Source of the DNA: DASQBT01 sp963746955
GTDB lineage: Bacteria; Pseudomonadota; Gammaproteobacteria; Burkholderiales; Thiobacillaceae
DNA: 64,000 nucleotides
Direction: 5' to 3'
Assembly: GCA_963746955.1 (NCBI GenBank)
Contig: CAVVDR010000005.1
Location: forward strand, 1-64,000
Part shown: in pieces, positions 17,301 through 25,776 of the stretch
Layout of the letters: every line of letters starts with the position of its first letter
Position numbering within the stretch: the stretch's first letter is position 1
Position numbers and translations under genes: made by a program
Notes under the pieces: generated by a model
Told to the model about the DNA's origin: nothing
Database searches by the model: none
Seen by the model: the letters and a program-made list of their open reading frames with translations, nothing else

Positions 17301-18125
17301 ATGAAACATTCCCTCGAACGCTCAGCGGCGCTTTTTCTGCTGAGCCTGGCTGCCTTTGCCCAAGCTGCGGACGGGACCCAGCCCGCCTCCACCGACCAGG
17401 CGCCCGGCAACAAGCCGGTTGCCGTTGTCAATGGGCGCGAAATTCCTGCGATCTATGCTGAACTGATTAAGCATGACATGCTGGCTCAGGGCCAAACAGA
17501 CGATGCCCGTCTCGATACCAAGGTCAGGGACAGTCTGATCAGCCTGGAACTGGCCAGTCGTGCGGCCATTGAAAAGGGACTGGACAAGGATCCCAAGCTG
17601 GCGGCGGTTCTGGATATTCGGCGCAAGGACCAGTTGGCCAAGGCCTATCTGGAAGACTACGTTCGCTCCCATCCGGTGAGCGAAGCCGACATCCAGGCTG
17701 AGTATGACAAGGCCAAGGCTGCAGCGACCGGTAACGAATTCAAGGTTGAGCACATTCTGGTGAAGAGCGAAGGCGAAGCCAAATCCATATTGGCGCAGTT
17801 GAGAAGAAAGGCCAAATTCGAGGATTTGGCCAAGAAGAAATCGATCGATCCGGGCTCAGCCAAGAAAGGCGGCGATCTGGGGTGGAATGCCCCCGATTCC
17901 TTTGTGAAGGAATTTGCCGATGCGCTTTCCGGCATGAAGAAGGGCGAAACTTCCAAGGCGCCTGTGAAAACCCAATTTGGATGGCATATTATTCGGGTTG
18001 AGGATGTGCGCCCCGTTCAGGTACCGCCCTTGGACGATGTGAGAGCAGACATCGCCCGGCAGCTTCAACAAGAGCGCATCCGTGAAGCATTGCTCGCGTT
18101 GCGTAAAGACGCCAAGATTGAATAA
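17301..18125 (+). CDS. Periplasmic parvulin-type peptidyl-prolyl isomerase
   Basis: The protein (274 residues) starts with a signal peptide ('HSLERSAALFLLSLAAFAQA'). A SurA-like helical N-terminal chaperone region follows, then a parvulin (PpiC) domain: 'VEHILVKSEGEAKSILAQL', 'DPGSAKKGGDLGW', 'FGWHIIRVEDVR'. It should help fold outer-membrane or periplasmic proteins. The start at 17301 has AGGAG seven bases upstream. The preceding in-frame ATG (17283) overlaps bolA but would spoil the signal peptide. It ends the yciB operon. Confidence 0.9.
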   Translation: MKHSLERSAALFLLSLAAFAQAADGTQPASTDQAPGNKPVAVVNGREIPAIYAELIKHDMLAQGQTDDARLDTKVRDSLISLELASRAAIEKGLDKDPKLAAVLDIRRKDQLAKAYLEDYVRSHPVSEADIQAEYDKAKAAATGNEFKVEHILVKSEGEAKSILAQLRRKAKFEDLAKKKSIDPGSAKKGGDLGWNAPDSFVKEFADALSGMKKGETSKAPVKTQFGWHIIRVEDVRPVQVPPLDDVRADIARQLQQERIREALLALRKDAKIE

Positions 18126-18136
18126 GAATCAGAAGG

Positions 18137-18158
18137 GGGCCTGCCATCAGGCAGGCCC
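18137..18158 (+). terminator. Strong 9-bp stem-loop between the parvulin gene and hfq-like gene
   Basis: GGGCCTGCC (18137-18145) and GGCAGGCCC (18150-18158) form a perfect 9-bp stem with an ATCA loop. No T run follows, so it may be an RNA-stability or processing element rather than a true intrinsic terminator. It ends 20 bases before the hfq-like ATG. Confidence 0.5.
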
Positions 18159-18178
18159 GATAAAAAGAGGACACCGCC

Positions 18179-18424
18179 ATGGCTGACAAGGAATATAACA
18201 ATCTGCAGGACCAGTTTCTGAACACCCTGCGGCGCGAGCACATGCCCGTTTCGGTATTCCTGGTGAATGGGATCAAGCTGGTAGGAAAAATCGAGTCATT
18301 CGACCAGTTTTCCATCCTGCTCAAAGGCCATGATCAAGCCGGGCAACTGGTATTCAAGCATGCCATCTCCACGATTTCACCTTCGCGCGAAGTCGAATTG
18401 ACCAAGAAACCGCCTCCCGCCTGA
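18179..18424 (+). CDS. hfq: Hfq-like RNA chaperone (divergent)
   Basis: This 81-residue protein aligns with Hfq throughout. 'LQDQFLNTLRREHMPVSVFLVNGIKL' contains the Sm1 strand and the proximal-face Gln/Asp. 'ESFDQFSILL' and 'VFKHAISTISPS' give the Sm2 KH motif. Differences from the E. coli form are two extra residues between the Sm motifs, Phe instead of Tyr before KH, and a very short C-terminus. hflX does not follow it, which is unusual, so this could be a second Hfq. It lies downstream of the parvulin gene, with a stem-loop between them, and may share its transcript. Confidence 0.85.
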   Translation: MADKEYNNLQDQFLNTLRREHMPVSVFLVNGIKLVGKIESFDQFSILLKGHDQAGQLVFKHAISTISPSREVELTKKPPPA

Positions 18425-18447
18425 CCCGTTGACCGGGCGAATCTGAC

Positions 18448-20058
18448 TTATTCCGCCTGCACCCGCACTCCGTTGAGTCGGGCCAGTTGATCCTGGGTCA
18501 CCAGCATCGCCACATCACCCCGGTACAGTTGGTAGAACTCGGGCTTCAATTCCTGCGCCTGCTTGAGACTGCTCACATAGACAACTGCTCTGCCCTGCGG
18601 ATGATGACTGAACCAGGCAGGCAATGCCTGACTAGAAATGACCTCCAGCGGTTGCTCCAGTCGGCCGGCAAACTGATATTGGGCGTGGTACTTGCCTTCG
18701 TGGGCGATGGGCACGCCTTTTTGTTGCAGGAGTTCAAGTTCCCGCGCCATGGGCGTCACATCATAGGCGGGAGACAGCGGGCGAACCACTCCCAGTTGCA
18801 CCAGAGCGGTCAGCGCAAATGCCAGGCCGACCAAGCCGTGCCGCCAATGGAGGCGCGGACTGACGACGATCCAGAACAGGCCGAATCCCAGCATTGCGCT
18901 GCCTGCCCAGGGAGAAATTGCGTTGGCCCAGTCGTTGTGCGCGGGCAGCCCCTTCAGCGCAAACCATAACGCGGCGGCGCCGGTCAGCAACAGGAACGTT
19001 ACCGGGATCAGGCTGCTGCCTCGCCCGAGCTTTTGGGGCCTGTCGGCCAGGACCTGGGCGGAGAACAGCGCAAACATGGGGAAGAGTGGAACCAGGTAAT
19101 GAATCTGCTTGCCGCTGATCAGGGAGAAGGCAATGAATACCGGCACTCCCCAGGCCAGACAGAACTTCATGGCCTGAGGCTGTCCGGCAGAAAACGCCGC
19201 GCCGGCTGCTCGCCACAGACCGGGCCAGACCATCCACGGGTAGAGCAGCACGGGCAGCAACGGCAGATACCACCAGAACGGCCGCCGGTGGGCGAACGAG
19301 TCGACCATCCGGTTGGCAGTCTGGCCCCAGAAGATCGCGTGGCGAAATTGCTCGCCGCCCTTGAATCCTGCGGGTATGGCCCAGGCCAGGGCAATGGCCG
19401 CCCCCACAAGGACCGCCAGGGCAATTGCGCCATACCAGTGTTTCCAATTCAGGCCCGGTGACCACCAGGGCGCAAGTACTGCCAGCGGCAGCACATGCAG
19501 GAGGATGACCGGGCCCTTGGCCAGCACGCCCATGCCTATGGCGAGGCCAAGAAGGCCAAAACCCCTGATAGTCTTTCCCTGGCTCGCCATCCAGATTCCC
19601 AACACCCCAAGCAGGACCCAGACAGTCAGTAGTACATCAAACATGGCCGAGGTGGAGAACAGTATCCAGAGCAGGGAAGACGCTAGAATCCATGGAGCCG
19701 AGATTGACACTTCAGGCAGTTCAGGCCTGAGCCGCCGGGCAAGCATCGCGGTCAATCCCAGGCAGCTCAGGGAGGAAATGGGCGAGACCAGCCGGGGCCA
19801 CCAATCATTGACCCCGAACAAGCCCCATCCGGCCTGATAGAGCCAAAGCAGCAGCGGAGGTTTGTCGCTGTATGGCATTCCATTCTTGAACGGTACCCAG
19901 GCATCGCCGCGCAGCCACATCTCCCAGGCCACGCTCACATAACGGGTCTCGTCAATCGGAGTGAGCGGTCTGGAGACGATGGCGACGGCAGTTAGCAAGG
20001 CCAAGAAAACCGCCAGTCCCAGAAAATTAAGTGCGCGCGAACCAGCTTTGGCGTTCAT
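18448..20058 (-). CDS. ArnT-like glycosyltransferase, family 39
   Basis: This 536-residue membrane protein has about eleven or twelve hydrophobic helices and a short soluble C-terminal region. The first periplasmic loop carries 'PLTPIDETRYVSVAWEMW', with the catalytic Asp-Glu of GT-C family 39 enzymes. 'GMPYSDKPPLLLWLY' is the next signature (DKPP). Such enzymes transfer sugars from polyprenyl phosphates to lipid A or other acceptors. The neighbours, a TVP38-type protein and a GT2 enzyme that could make the polyprenyl-phosphate sugar, form a plausible three-gene glycosylation operon. Confidence 0.88.
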   Translation of the reverse strand: MNAKAGSRALNFLGLAVFLALLTAVAIVSRPLTPIDETRYVSVAWEMWLRGDAWVPFKNGMPYSDKPPLLLWLYQAGWGLFGVNDWWPRLVSPISSLSCLGLTAMLARRLRPELPEVSISAPWILASSLLWILFSTSAMFDVLLTVWVLLGVLGIWMASQGKTIRGFGLLGLAIGMGVLAKGPVILLHVLPLAVLAPWWSPGLNWKHWYGAIALAVLVGAAIALAWAIPAGFKGGEQFRHAIFWGQTANRMVDSFAHRRPFWWYLPLLPVLLYPWMVWPGLWRAAGAAFSAGQPQAMKFCLAWGVPVFIAFSLISGKQIHYLVPLFPMFALFSAQVLADRPQKLGRGSSLIPVTFLLLTGAAALWFALKGLPAHNDWANAISPWAGSAMLGFGLFWIVVSPRLHWRHGLVGLAFALTALVQLGVVRPLSPAYDVTPMARELELLQQKGVPIAHEGKYHAQYQFAGRLEQPLEVISSQALPAWFSHHPQGRAVVYVSSLKQAQELKPEFYQLYRGDVAMLVTQDQLARLNGVRVQAE

Positions 20059-20063
20059 GGCAT

Positions 20064-20750
20064 TCAGCCCTGCACATCCAGCGCGGCATCGAAGCTCTTG
20101 CCATGGCGATAGCGACGATAAAGATGCAGTCCCACAAAGCTGGAAAGCACGAACAACGCCACGCCCGAACCGATCTTGAGCGCAGGGTTCTGCGTGACGC
20201 CACTGCCGATCAAGGCCGCGACCAGGGTCTGGGGGATATAGCCCAGAAACGTGGCAAGAAAAAAGAACCGCGCCGGGATGCGTGAAACGCCGGCGGCCAG
20301 ATTGGTTGCCAGGTTGTTGCCCACGGGAAGCAGCCGGACCAGCAAGGTCATGCCGAACGGATGTCCCTCGACAAAATCGTTAAAACGCCGGATACGGTCT
20401 TCGAAGAATTTCATCACCAGGCCGCGGCCCAGTATGCGCGCGTAATAAAAGGCCAGGATGCTTCCCGCCAAGGCGGCTAGATTGCCCAGCAGCACTCCCC
20501 ATGCCAGACCGAACGCATAGCCGCCGAAAAACGCCACCGCCTGGCGCGGAAGCCCGACAGAGGTAATCAAGGCGCCGGCGAGCAAAAAGACGAATTGCCC
20601 CTTGATCCCCTGGCCTTTTACATTGGTTTCGATCCATTCCCGCTCGAACACGTGTTCGAAACCGAAACTTCTCAGTGCATAGGCGATAGCGACCAGAGAC
20701 CCCAGCAGCAACAGCCCGCGCAACCAGAAATAACGCTTACCGCCGGCCAT
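20064..20750 (-). CDS. TVP38/TMEM64 (DedA superfamily) membrane protein
   Basis: This 228-residue inner-membrane protein has the VTT/DedA domain: 'GLPRQAVAFFGGYAFGLAWG' and 'LLVRLLPVGNNLATNLAAG', followed by two or three C-terminal helices. Family members include transporters and flippases for undecaprenyl phosphate and other phospholipids. It lies five bases upstream of the GT39 gene (same strand), which supports a link to polyprenyl-phosphate-dependent sugar transfer; that link is inference. Confidence 0.85.
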   Translation of the reverse strand: MAGGKRYFWLRGLLLLGSLVAIAYALRSFGFEHVFEREWIETNVKGQGIKGQFVFLLAGALITSVGLPRQAVAFFGGYAFGLAWGVLLGNLAALAGSILAFYYARILGRGLVMKFFEDRIRRFNDFVEGHPFGMTLLVRLLPVGNNLATNLAAGVSRIPARFFFLATFLGYIPQTLVAALIGSGVTQNPALKIGSGVALFVLSSFVGLHLYRRYRHGKSFDAALDVQG

Positions 20751-20814
20751 GAGGTTCTTGCGGTGGAGGCGAACCCGATGAATTGAACTGCTGACAATTC
20801 ATTGCGCTTACTCG

Positions 20815-21561
20815 TCATTCATCTTGGGGAATGAGTTCCGGCAGACGCACCCGGCGCTGCAGCCACGCCACGCCGAACAAATCCACGATGCCAACCCAGA
20901 GCCGGTTGTGGATACCATACTTGGAGTCCCCTCGCTCTCGTGGACGATGATTGACGGGCACGGAGATGACCGCCCCGCCATTGCGCAAGACCAGTGCAGG
21001 CAGGAAGCGGTGCATATGATCAAAGTTGGGCAATGCCATAAAAGTTTCGCGTGCAAATAGCTTGAGCCCGCAGCCCGTGTCGGGCGTGTTGTCCTTGAGC
21101 AGGGTGGACCGCACCCCATTGGCGACCTTGGACGACAGTTTGCGAATCCAGGTATCCTTTCGCTTGTTGCGCCAGCCCGCCAGCAGTTGGAGATTGGCAG
21201 GCTGTCTGGGGTCCGCGAGGGCAGCGATCAGGGCAGGGATATCGGCCGGATCGTTTTGCCCATCCCCGTCCAGCGTGGCGATCCATTCATAACTGGCCGC
21301 CCTGACCCCGGACGTGACCGCCTGGCTTTGTCCGCACGAAGTCCTGTGCCGGATCACCTTGAGATTCGGCAGCTCTCCCTGCAAACGCCGCAGCACCGCT
21401 GCCGTCGAATCCGTGCTGCCATCGTTGACATAAACGATTTCGAATTCTGCCTTGCCCGTCAGTGCGGCCACAATTTCGCGCACCAGAGGCTCGACGTTGT
21501 CTTCCTCATTCTTGACCGGCACCACTACAGACAGGCGGCCAAGGTAGGGATGGTTGGGCAT
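20815..21561 (-). CDS. GT2 glycosyltransferase (polyprenyl-phosphate sugar synthase-like)
   Basis: The protein (248 residues) is a GT-A family 2 enzyme of the dolichol-phosphate mannose synthase/ArnC type. It has 'SVVVPVKNEEDNVEPLV', the nucleotide-sugar motif 'YVNDGSTDSTA', the metal motif 'ATLDGDGQNDP' and 'RERGDSKYGI' near the end. It lacks C-terminal membrane helices, so it would be peripheral. It should charge undecaprenyl phosphate with a sugar for the neighbouring GT39 enzyme. Confidence 0.88.
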   Translation of the reverse strand: MPNHPYLGRLSVVVPVKNEEDNVEPLVREIVAALTGKAEFEIVYVNDGSTDSTAAVLRRLQGELPNLKVIRHRTSCGQSQAVTSGVRAASYEWIATLDGDGQNDPADIPALIAALADPRQPANLQLLAGWRNKRKDTWIRKLSSKVANGVRSTLLKDNTPDTGCGLKLFARETFMALPNFDHMHRFLPALVLRNGGAVISVPVNHRPRERGDSKYGIHNRLWVGIVDLFGVAWLQRRVRLPELIPQDE

Positions 21562-21625
21562 GATGTCGGAGTCGAAGGATTCGAATGTCCGATTCTATAA
21601 GGCGTGGGCCGGCCCCTGCAACGCG

Positions 21626-23011
21626 TTATTTGTCGAACTTCCTCCCGGGCCGGTCCGAGGTTCTCGTTGCCCTGTTTCCATCCGCGTTTCGGTGGGCGTC
21701 AGCTTGAGGTGCGTAGCGCTCCTGCATGCGCCGCTCACTGGGGCCGGCAAAGGCGGCTTCCCGATTGCCGTGGGTGCGTTCTCCCGATCTCGGCTTGAAC
21801 GCGGGCTTGAACTCATGCGGCGCGCGGCGTTTTCCGCCCCTGTCGGATCGAGGTGCTTCGGCACGCATCCGGGTCTTGGGCTCCAGCCCCGGAATCACGT
21901 GGGCCTCGATGTTGTGTCCGGTGAAATGGGAAATCCGCCGCAGTTGCAAACCATCCCGGCTGGATACCAGCGAAACGGCCGTCCCGTTCGCGCCTGCCCG
22001 GCCGGTGCGACCGATGCGGTGTACGTAATCCTCGGCCTGCTTGGGCAGATCGAAGTTGATCACATGGGAGATACCCGCCACATCAATGCCGCGGGCTGCC
22101 ACGTCAGTCGCAACCAGGACACGAATTTCACCGCGGCGCAACCTGGTCAGCGTCCGGTTGCGGGCGCCCTGATGCATGTCTCCGTGCAGCGCAGCGGCAG
22201 GAAAGCCCTGCTGATACAGGTCATCCGCCAACTGGTCGGCATCCCGCTTGGTGGCGGTAAAGACCAGAGCCTGGTTGAGTCCGACGTCGCGCAGCAGATG
22301 ATCGAGAATGCGGTTCTTGTGCGCCAGATCGTCGCAGAAATGCAGGCGCTGGTCGATGTTTTCCAGTCGATCGCGCTGGCCTGCCACTTCAACACGCTTG
22401 GGTTCGCGCAACAGATTTTTCGCCACCTGCGCGATCTTCCCGTCCAAAGTGGCGGAAAATAGCAGGGTCTGGCGCGTACTCGGCGTAGCGCGTGCGATCT
22501 TCTCTACATCCTCGATAAATCCCATATCCAGCATCCGGTCCGCTTCATCCAGCACCAGCATTTCCAGCCGTGAAAAATCCACCTTGCCGCGCTGCATTTG
22601 ATCGATGAGGCGACCCGGCGTGGCCACCAAAATGTCCACGGGACTTGCGAGCAGACGGTTCTGCACCAGGTAGGGCATGCCGCCCAGAATGGAAACGCAT
22701 TTGGCGTAGCGCAGGTACTTGCCGTAACGGGTTGCGGCGGCAGTGATCTGCTGGGCCAGTTCGCGGGTGGGCGACAGCACCAGAATGCGCGGTCCCTTGC
22801 CCGGAGCTTTGGGAGCGTCCGTCAGTTTTTGCAAGGCAGGCAGCATGAACGCTGCGGTCTTGCCAGTGCCGGTCTGTGCCGAAGCCATCAGATCATGGCC
22901 AGCCAGCACGATCGGGATGGCCTGAGCCTGAACCGGAGTAGGCTCGGTGTAACCCGAGTCAGTCAAGGCCTTCAGGATGAAGGGGTTGAGCGCGAGCGAT
23001 TCAAAAGTCAT
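21626..23011 (-). CDS. rhlE: DEAD-box ATP-dependent RNA helicase, RhlE-like
   Basis: This 461-residue helicase has all core motifs: Q motif 'YTEPTPVQAQAIP', Walker A 'ASAQTGTGKTAAF', 'PTRELAQQ', 'TPGRLID', 'LDEADRMLDMGF', 'FSATL', and domain 2 'ATDVAARGIDV' and 'HRIGRTGRAG'. A basic, arginine-rich tail of about 90 residues follows, as in RhlE proteins that act in ribosome assembly and RNA decay. I place the start at the ATG at 23011 (MTFESLALNP); the in-frame extension to 23062 has no conserved residues. Confidence 0.92.
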   Translation of the reverse strand: MTFESLALNPFILKALTDSGYTEPTPVQAQAIPIVLAGHDLMASAQTGTGKTAAFMLPALQKLTDAPKAPGKGPRILVLSPTRELAQQITAAATRYGKYLRYAKCVSILGGMPYLVQNRLLASPVDILVATPGRLIDQMQRGKVDFSRLEMLVLDEADRMLDMGFIEDVEKIARATPSTRQTLLFSATLDGKIAQVAKNLLREPKRVEVAGQRDRLENIDQRLHFCDDLAHKNRILDHLLRDVGLNQALVFTATKRDADQLADDLYQQGFPAAALHGDMHQGARNRTLTRLRRGEIRVLVATDVAARGIDVAGISHVINFDLPKQAEDYVHRIGRTGRAGANGTAVSLVSSRDGLQLRRISHFTGHNIEAHVIPGLEPKTRMRAEAPRSDRGGKRRAPHEFKPAFKPRSGERTHGNREAAFAGPSERRMQERYAPQADAHRNADGNRATRTSDRPGRKFDK

Positions 23012-23153
23012 GAGTTCTTTCAAGTGTGGGGGCAACACATACACATGCTGCCGCGTGCCCAAGGGCGCGGCTGCCGGCGCTCATTCGCTAACCGGCAAAC
23101 ACTGAAAGAATCAGGATATAGGTCAGGGAGTCCGTCTGATATGACGGCTGGCA

Positions 23154-23561
23154 TCAAGCCAATAATGAACGATACAAGGGGTGGAAGGCGGAGGGGTGGA
23201 TCTGTTGCAGTGATGCCTTGCCACAGTCGTATTGTCTCACACAGATGGCATTTGCCGCAAACATCATCGCTCGCCTGCCATTACCCCCAAGACCATTGCG
23301 GTCCACTACTGCATTCGGCGAAGTTGAATTTCCGCGCACGACCCACAAAGGCGCTTGGCCTTCGGCGTCATGAAAGTCGGCTGCCCGAAGTATTCCGTTT
23401 GCGGCGGGGATGCACATTGCTGCGCACCCACCGCACAGATCTGGGCGAGCGCAATTCACGCCCTCGGCTCCCACCCTCGGGTGCTTGACGTCAAAGCGCT
23501 GCGTGGGCCATGGGTAAAGGATGCGCGGTGGCGGGAGCCAAGCCTTAGCGAGTTTCACCAT
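23154..23561 (-). CDS. Doubtful hypothetical protein in an accessory-looking stretch
   Basis: A 135-residue frame starts at an ATG ('MVKLAKAWLPPPRILYPWP'). It has no domain I recognise, no signal peptide and no good ribosome binding site. Its start resembles, from memory only, short frames seen beside transposases or group II intron reverse transcriptases in proteobacterial genomes. It may be a translated piece of non-coding mobile DNA. A competing plus-strand frame (23355-23657) is equally unconvincing. Confidence 0.2.
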   Translation of the reverse strand: MVKLAKAWLPPPRILYPWPTQRFDVKHPRVGAEGVNCARPDLCGGCAAMCIPAANGILRAADFHDAEGQAPLWVVRGNSTSPNAVVDRNGLGGNGRRAMMFAANAICVRQYDCGKASLQQIHPSAFHPLYRSLLA

Positions 23562-23634
23562 CCGATCCCACGTCAGGGGGTAACCGTCCGGCTACGCCGC
23601 AAAGGCGTCCGTTTCGCACTTGCGCTTTCGGACG

Positions 23635-24129
23635 TCATGACATGCGGCTGGCGATAACTCGATTCCAGACATCGCCCTTTTTTGTGCCGCCTGTTGCCAG
23701 GTAATGCTCTTTTAGACGCGCAATCTCAATTGCAATCGTCATCGGAAATCCCCGACGACCACCACGCCCATCCATCAACAAAGCGTCAAAAAAGCGAATC
23801 ATCAGATCCGGATATGCCCAGCGCTCCACGATGCGGTTACAAATCCGCGGGTAGCGATAAGCCAGGTTATGGGGTCGCACCCCTCGTGGAAGGAAATCAA
23901 ACCAAGCCTGCGTCTTTGGACCCAGAACCCGGTCTTCCGGCTTTTCGGGCGCACGCTGGTCAACCCATCGGTCTTCGTCAGGGGACAGGCTTGCGTGATC
24001 AAATTGTTCGTCTATCTTGGCGGTCCGATCCACATTCGCCCAGAGCGACGAAGCCGCATCCTGCACGTAGCCCGCGTCGGCCTTGAGATTCTCTTCCATA
24101 TGACCTTTTCTGAAGAAGTTCCCGAACAT
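23635..24129 (-). CDS. Hypothetical protein
   Basis: A 164-residue frame with a plausible protein composition: mixed charged and hydrophobic residues, a tryptophan-rich middle ('DEDRWVDQRAPEKPEDRVLGPKTQAWFDFLPRG') and a basic helix at the end. I recognise no family. It might bind another protein or nucleic acid, but nothing in the sequence proves it. An internal ATG at 24099 preceded by AAAGG is an alternative start. It lies between the doubtful frame at 23154 and a non-coding stretch, away from any operon. Confidence 0.5.
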   Translation of the reverse strand: MFGNFFRKGHMEENLKADAGYVQDAASSLWANVDRTAKIDEQFDHASLSPDEDRWVDQRAPEKPEDRVLGPKTQAWFDFLPRGVRPHNLAYRYPRICNRIVERWAYPDLMIRFFDALLMDGRGGRRGFPMTIAIEIARLKEHYLATGGTKKGDVWNRVIASRMS

Positions 24130-24568
24130 TCAAGTGAATCCTCTTACGTCTTGGTTAACTCGTTGATATGCAATATACGTGCCTCCTATTGCCGACGTCA
24201 TATCTGGCCACTTTGTCAGCCGGAGATAAGGAGAAAATGTCAGCTTCTCAACGAGTTGTTCATTTCTTCGACTAGATTCCAACGCTAAATCGCGGTGTGG
24301 CGATCTATCTCGCTCGAACCGGATTGCGCCCCGCACCCGACGAACTCTACTTCAGTATTCGTCAGCAACTACCTGATCTCGATGGCTTTATACCGCGTGT
24401 TGAGGGCACGGACAGCCAATCGGAATCGAAAGCGGAGATCGAAAAGAGCGGACAGAACCCGTTTTCATGAACGAAGGCGCCTAATCTTGATCTCAGGGCT
24501 TTGCCTGTCTCCACTTCATCCCTGGAAAGCATGCAAAGTTCCCCACCCAGCCACCGTCAACACCCAAT
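24130..24568. other. No convincing gene
   Basis: About 440 bases, noticeably more AT-rich than the flanks. Short frames exist on both strands (for example 24130-24336 minus) but none has a recognisable product. It could hold the promoter of the ChaN-like gene at 24569 and remnants of transferred DNA. Confidence 0.5.
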
Positions 24569-25756
24569 ATGTCCAAACGCAAGCTTGCCCTGACCCTTTT
24601 GATCTGCGCCCTGCCCCTGCTGGCAGCCAGGAAGGCTGGAGCCGCGGATACCTGCGGGCAACCCGGGCAATTTCTGGCACCTCCCGTGTCGCTTACCGAT
24701 TCCGCGACGCTCCCCTTGTCACCCGGTAAAGTCCTGGAACAACTGGCCCGCGATCGGGTGGTCCTGCTGGGCGAGACCCACGATTGCGCCGACGACCACC
24801 GCTGGCAACTGGCAATGCTGACTGCCCTGCACCAACTCCACCCGGACCTGGCAATTGGCTTCGAGATGTTCCCGCGCCGCCTTCAGCCCGTGCTGGACCG
24901 CTGGGTGGCGGGGCAATTGTCCGAGGCCGAATTCCTGCAGCAGGCAGAGTGGGGCAAGGTTTGGGATTACGATCCCCAGCTCTACCTGCCCCTATTTCGA
25001 TTCGCCCGCCTGTACCACTTGCCCATGCTGGCTCTCAACGTGGACCATGACCTGGTCAATCAGGTGCGCGCTTCCGGCTGGGACGCGGTGCCGGAAACCC
25101 AGCGCGAAGGTGTGGGCCGGGCCGCTGCTCCCGTGCCTTCGTACCGTGCGGAACTACAGGCCATCTTCGATTTCCACCCCGCACTAAACAAGAACCCCCC
25201 TGACCGGGCAACTCAGTTCAACCATTTCGTCGAGGCCCAGACGCTGTGGGACCGGGCCATGGCAGAGGGCATCAGCACCTTTCTCCAGAGCCATCCAAGC
25301 ACCTTGGTGGCGGGCATCGTGGGCGCCGGCCACTTGCGCAACGGGTATGGCGTGCCCCACCAACTCCATACCCTGGGTGTCGACCAGATTGCCAATCTGG
25401 TTACCCTGCCCAGTGATCACCCCTGTTCGGAAATCACCCCTGGACTGGCTGATGCGGTGTTCCTGATCCCTCCCCAGCCTGGGCGGGTGGCTGCAACACC
25501 GCCGCGCCTCGGGGTCAGCCTTGCCGCAGCAGAAGATGGAGTAAAAATTGAATCGGTGATGCCGGGCAGCCTGGCAGAACGGAGCGGACTCCAGGCCGGC
25601 GACGTCGTCCTTCAAGCTGCCGGCAGCAAGATGGATAGCATTGAAGCAATGCGCGGCTCTGTGCAGCGCCAGCCCGACGGCACCTGGCTGCCGTTGCTGA
25701 TCCGCCGCGGGGCCGCCACGCTGGAGATCGTGGTACGCTTTCCTTCCCGGCCTTAA
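24569..25756 (+). CDS. Exported ChaN-like (haem-binding uptake) protein with PDZ domain
   Basis: The 395-residue protein has a signal peptide (about residues 1-26). A ChaN/Tiki-like domain follows, with 'VVLLGETHDCADDHRWQ' (GETH at 68-71) and 'IGFEMFPRRLQPVLDRW'. The fold is completed by 'VAGIVGAGHLRNGYGVP'. A C-terminal PDZ domain begins near residue 315 ('GVSLAAAEDGVKIESVMPGSLAERSGL'). ChaN binds haem in Campylobacter, while related domains are metal-dependent peptidases; the substrate here is unknown. The M1-like peptidase gene starts 20 bases downstream, so the two are probably co-transcribed. Confidence 0.85.
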   Translation: MSKRKLALTLLICALPLLAARKAGAADTCGQPGQFLAPPVSLTDSATLPLSPGKVLEQLARDRVVLLGETHDCADDHRWQLAMLTALHQLHPDLAIGFEMFPRRLQPVLDRWVAGQLSEAEFLQQAEWGKVWDYDPQLYLPLFRFARLYHLPMLALNVDHDLVNQVRASGWDAVPETQREGVGRAAAPVPSYRAELQAIFDFHPALNKNPPDRATQFNHFVEAQTLWDRAMAEGISTFLQSHPSTLVAGIVGAGHLRNGYGVPHQLHTLGVDQIANLVTLPSDHPCSEITPGLADAVFLIPPQPGRVAATPPRLGVSLAAAEDGVKIESVMPGSLAERSGLQAGDVVLQAAGSKMDSIEAMRGSVQRQPDGTWLPLLIRRGAATLEIVVRFPSRP

Positions 25757-25776
25757 CCGGCTGCGCTGGCCCATCC

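Noticed and set aside
23355..23657. Plus-strand frame in the accessory stretch
   Set aside because: Competes with an equally weak minus-strand frame; no family, no ribosome binding site, odd composition.
24295..24729. Plus-strand frame overlapping the ChaN-like gene start
   Set aside because: It runs in another frame through the signal-peptide region of a well-supported gene and has no recognisable features.
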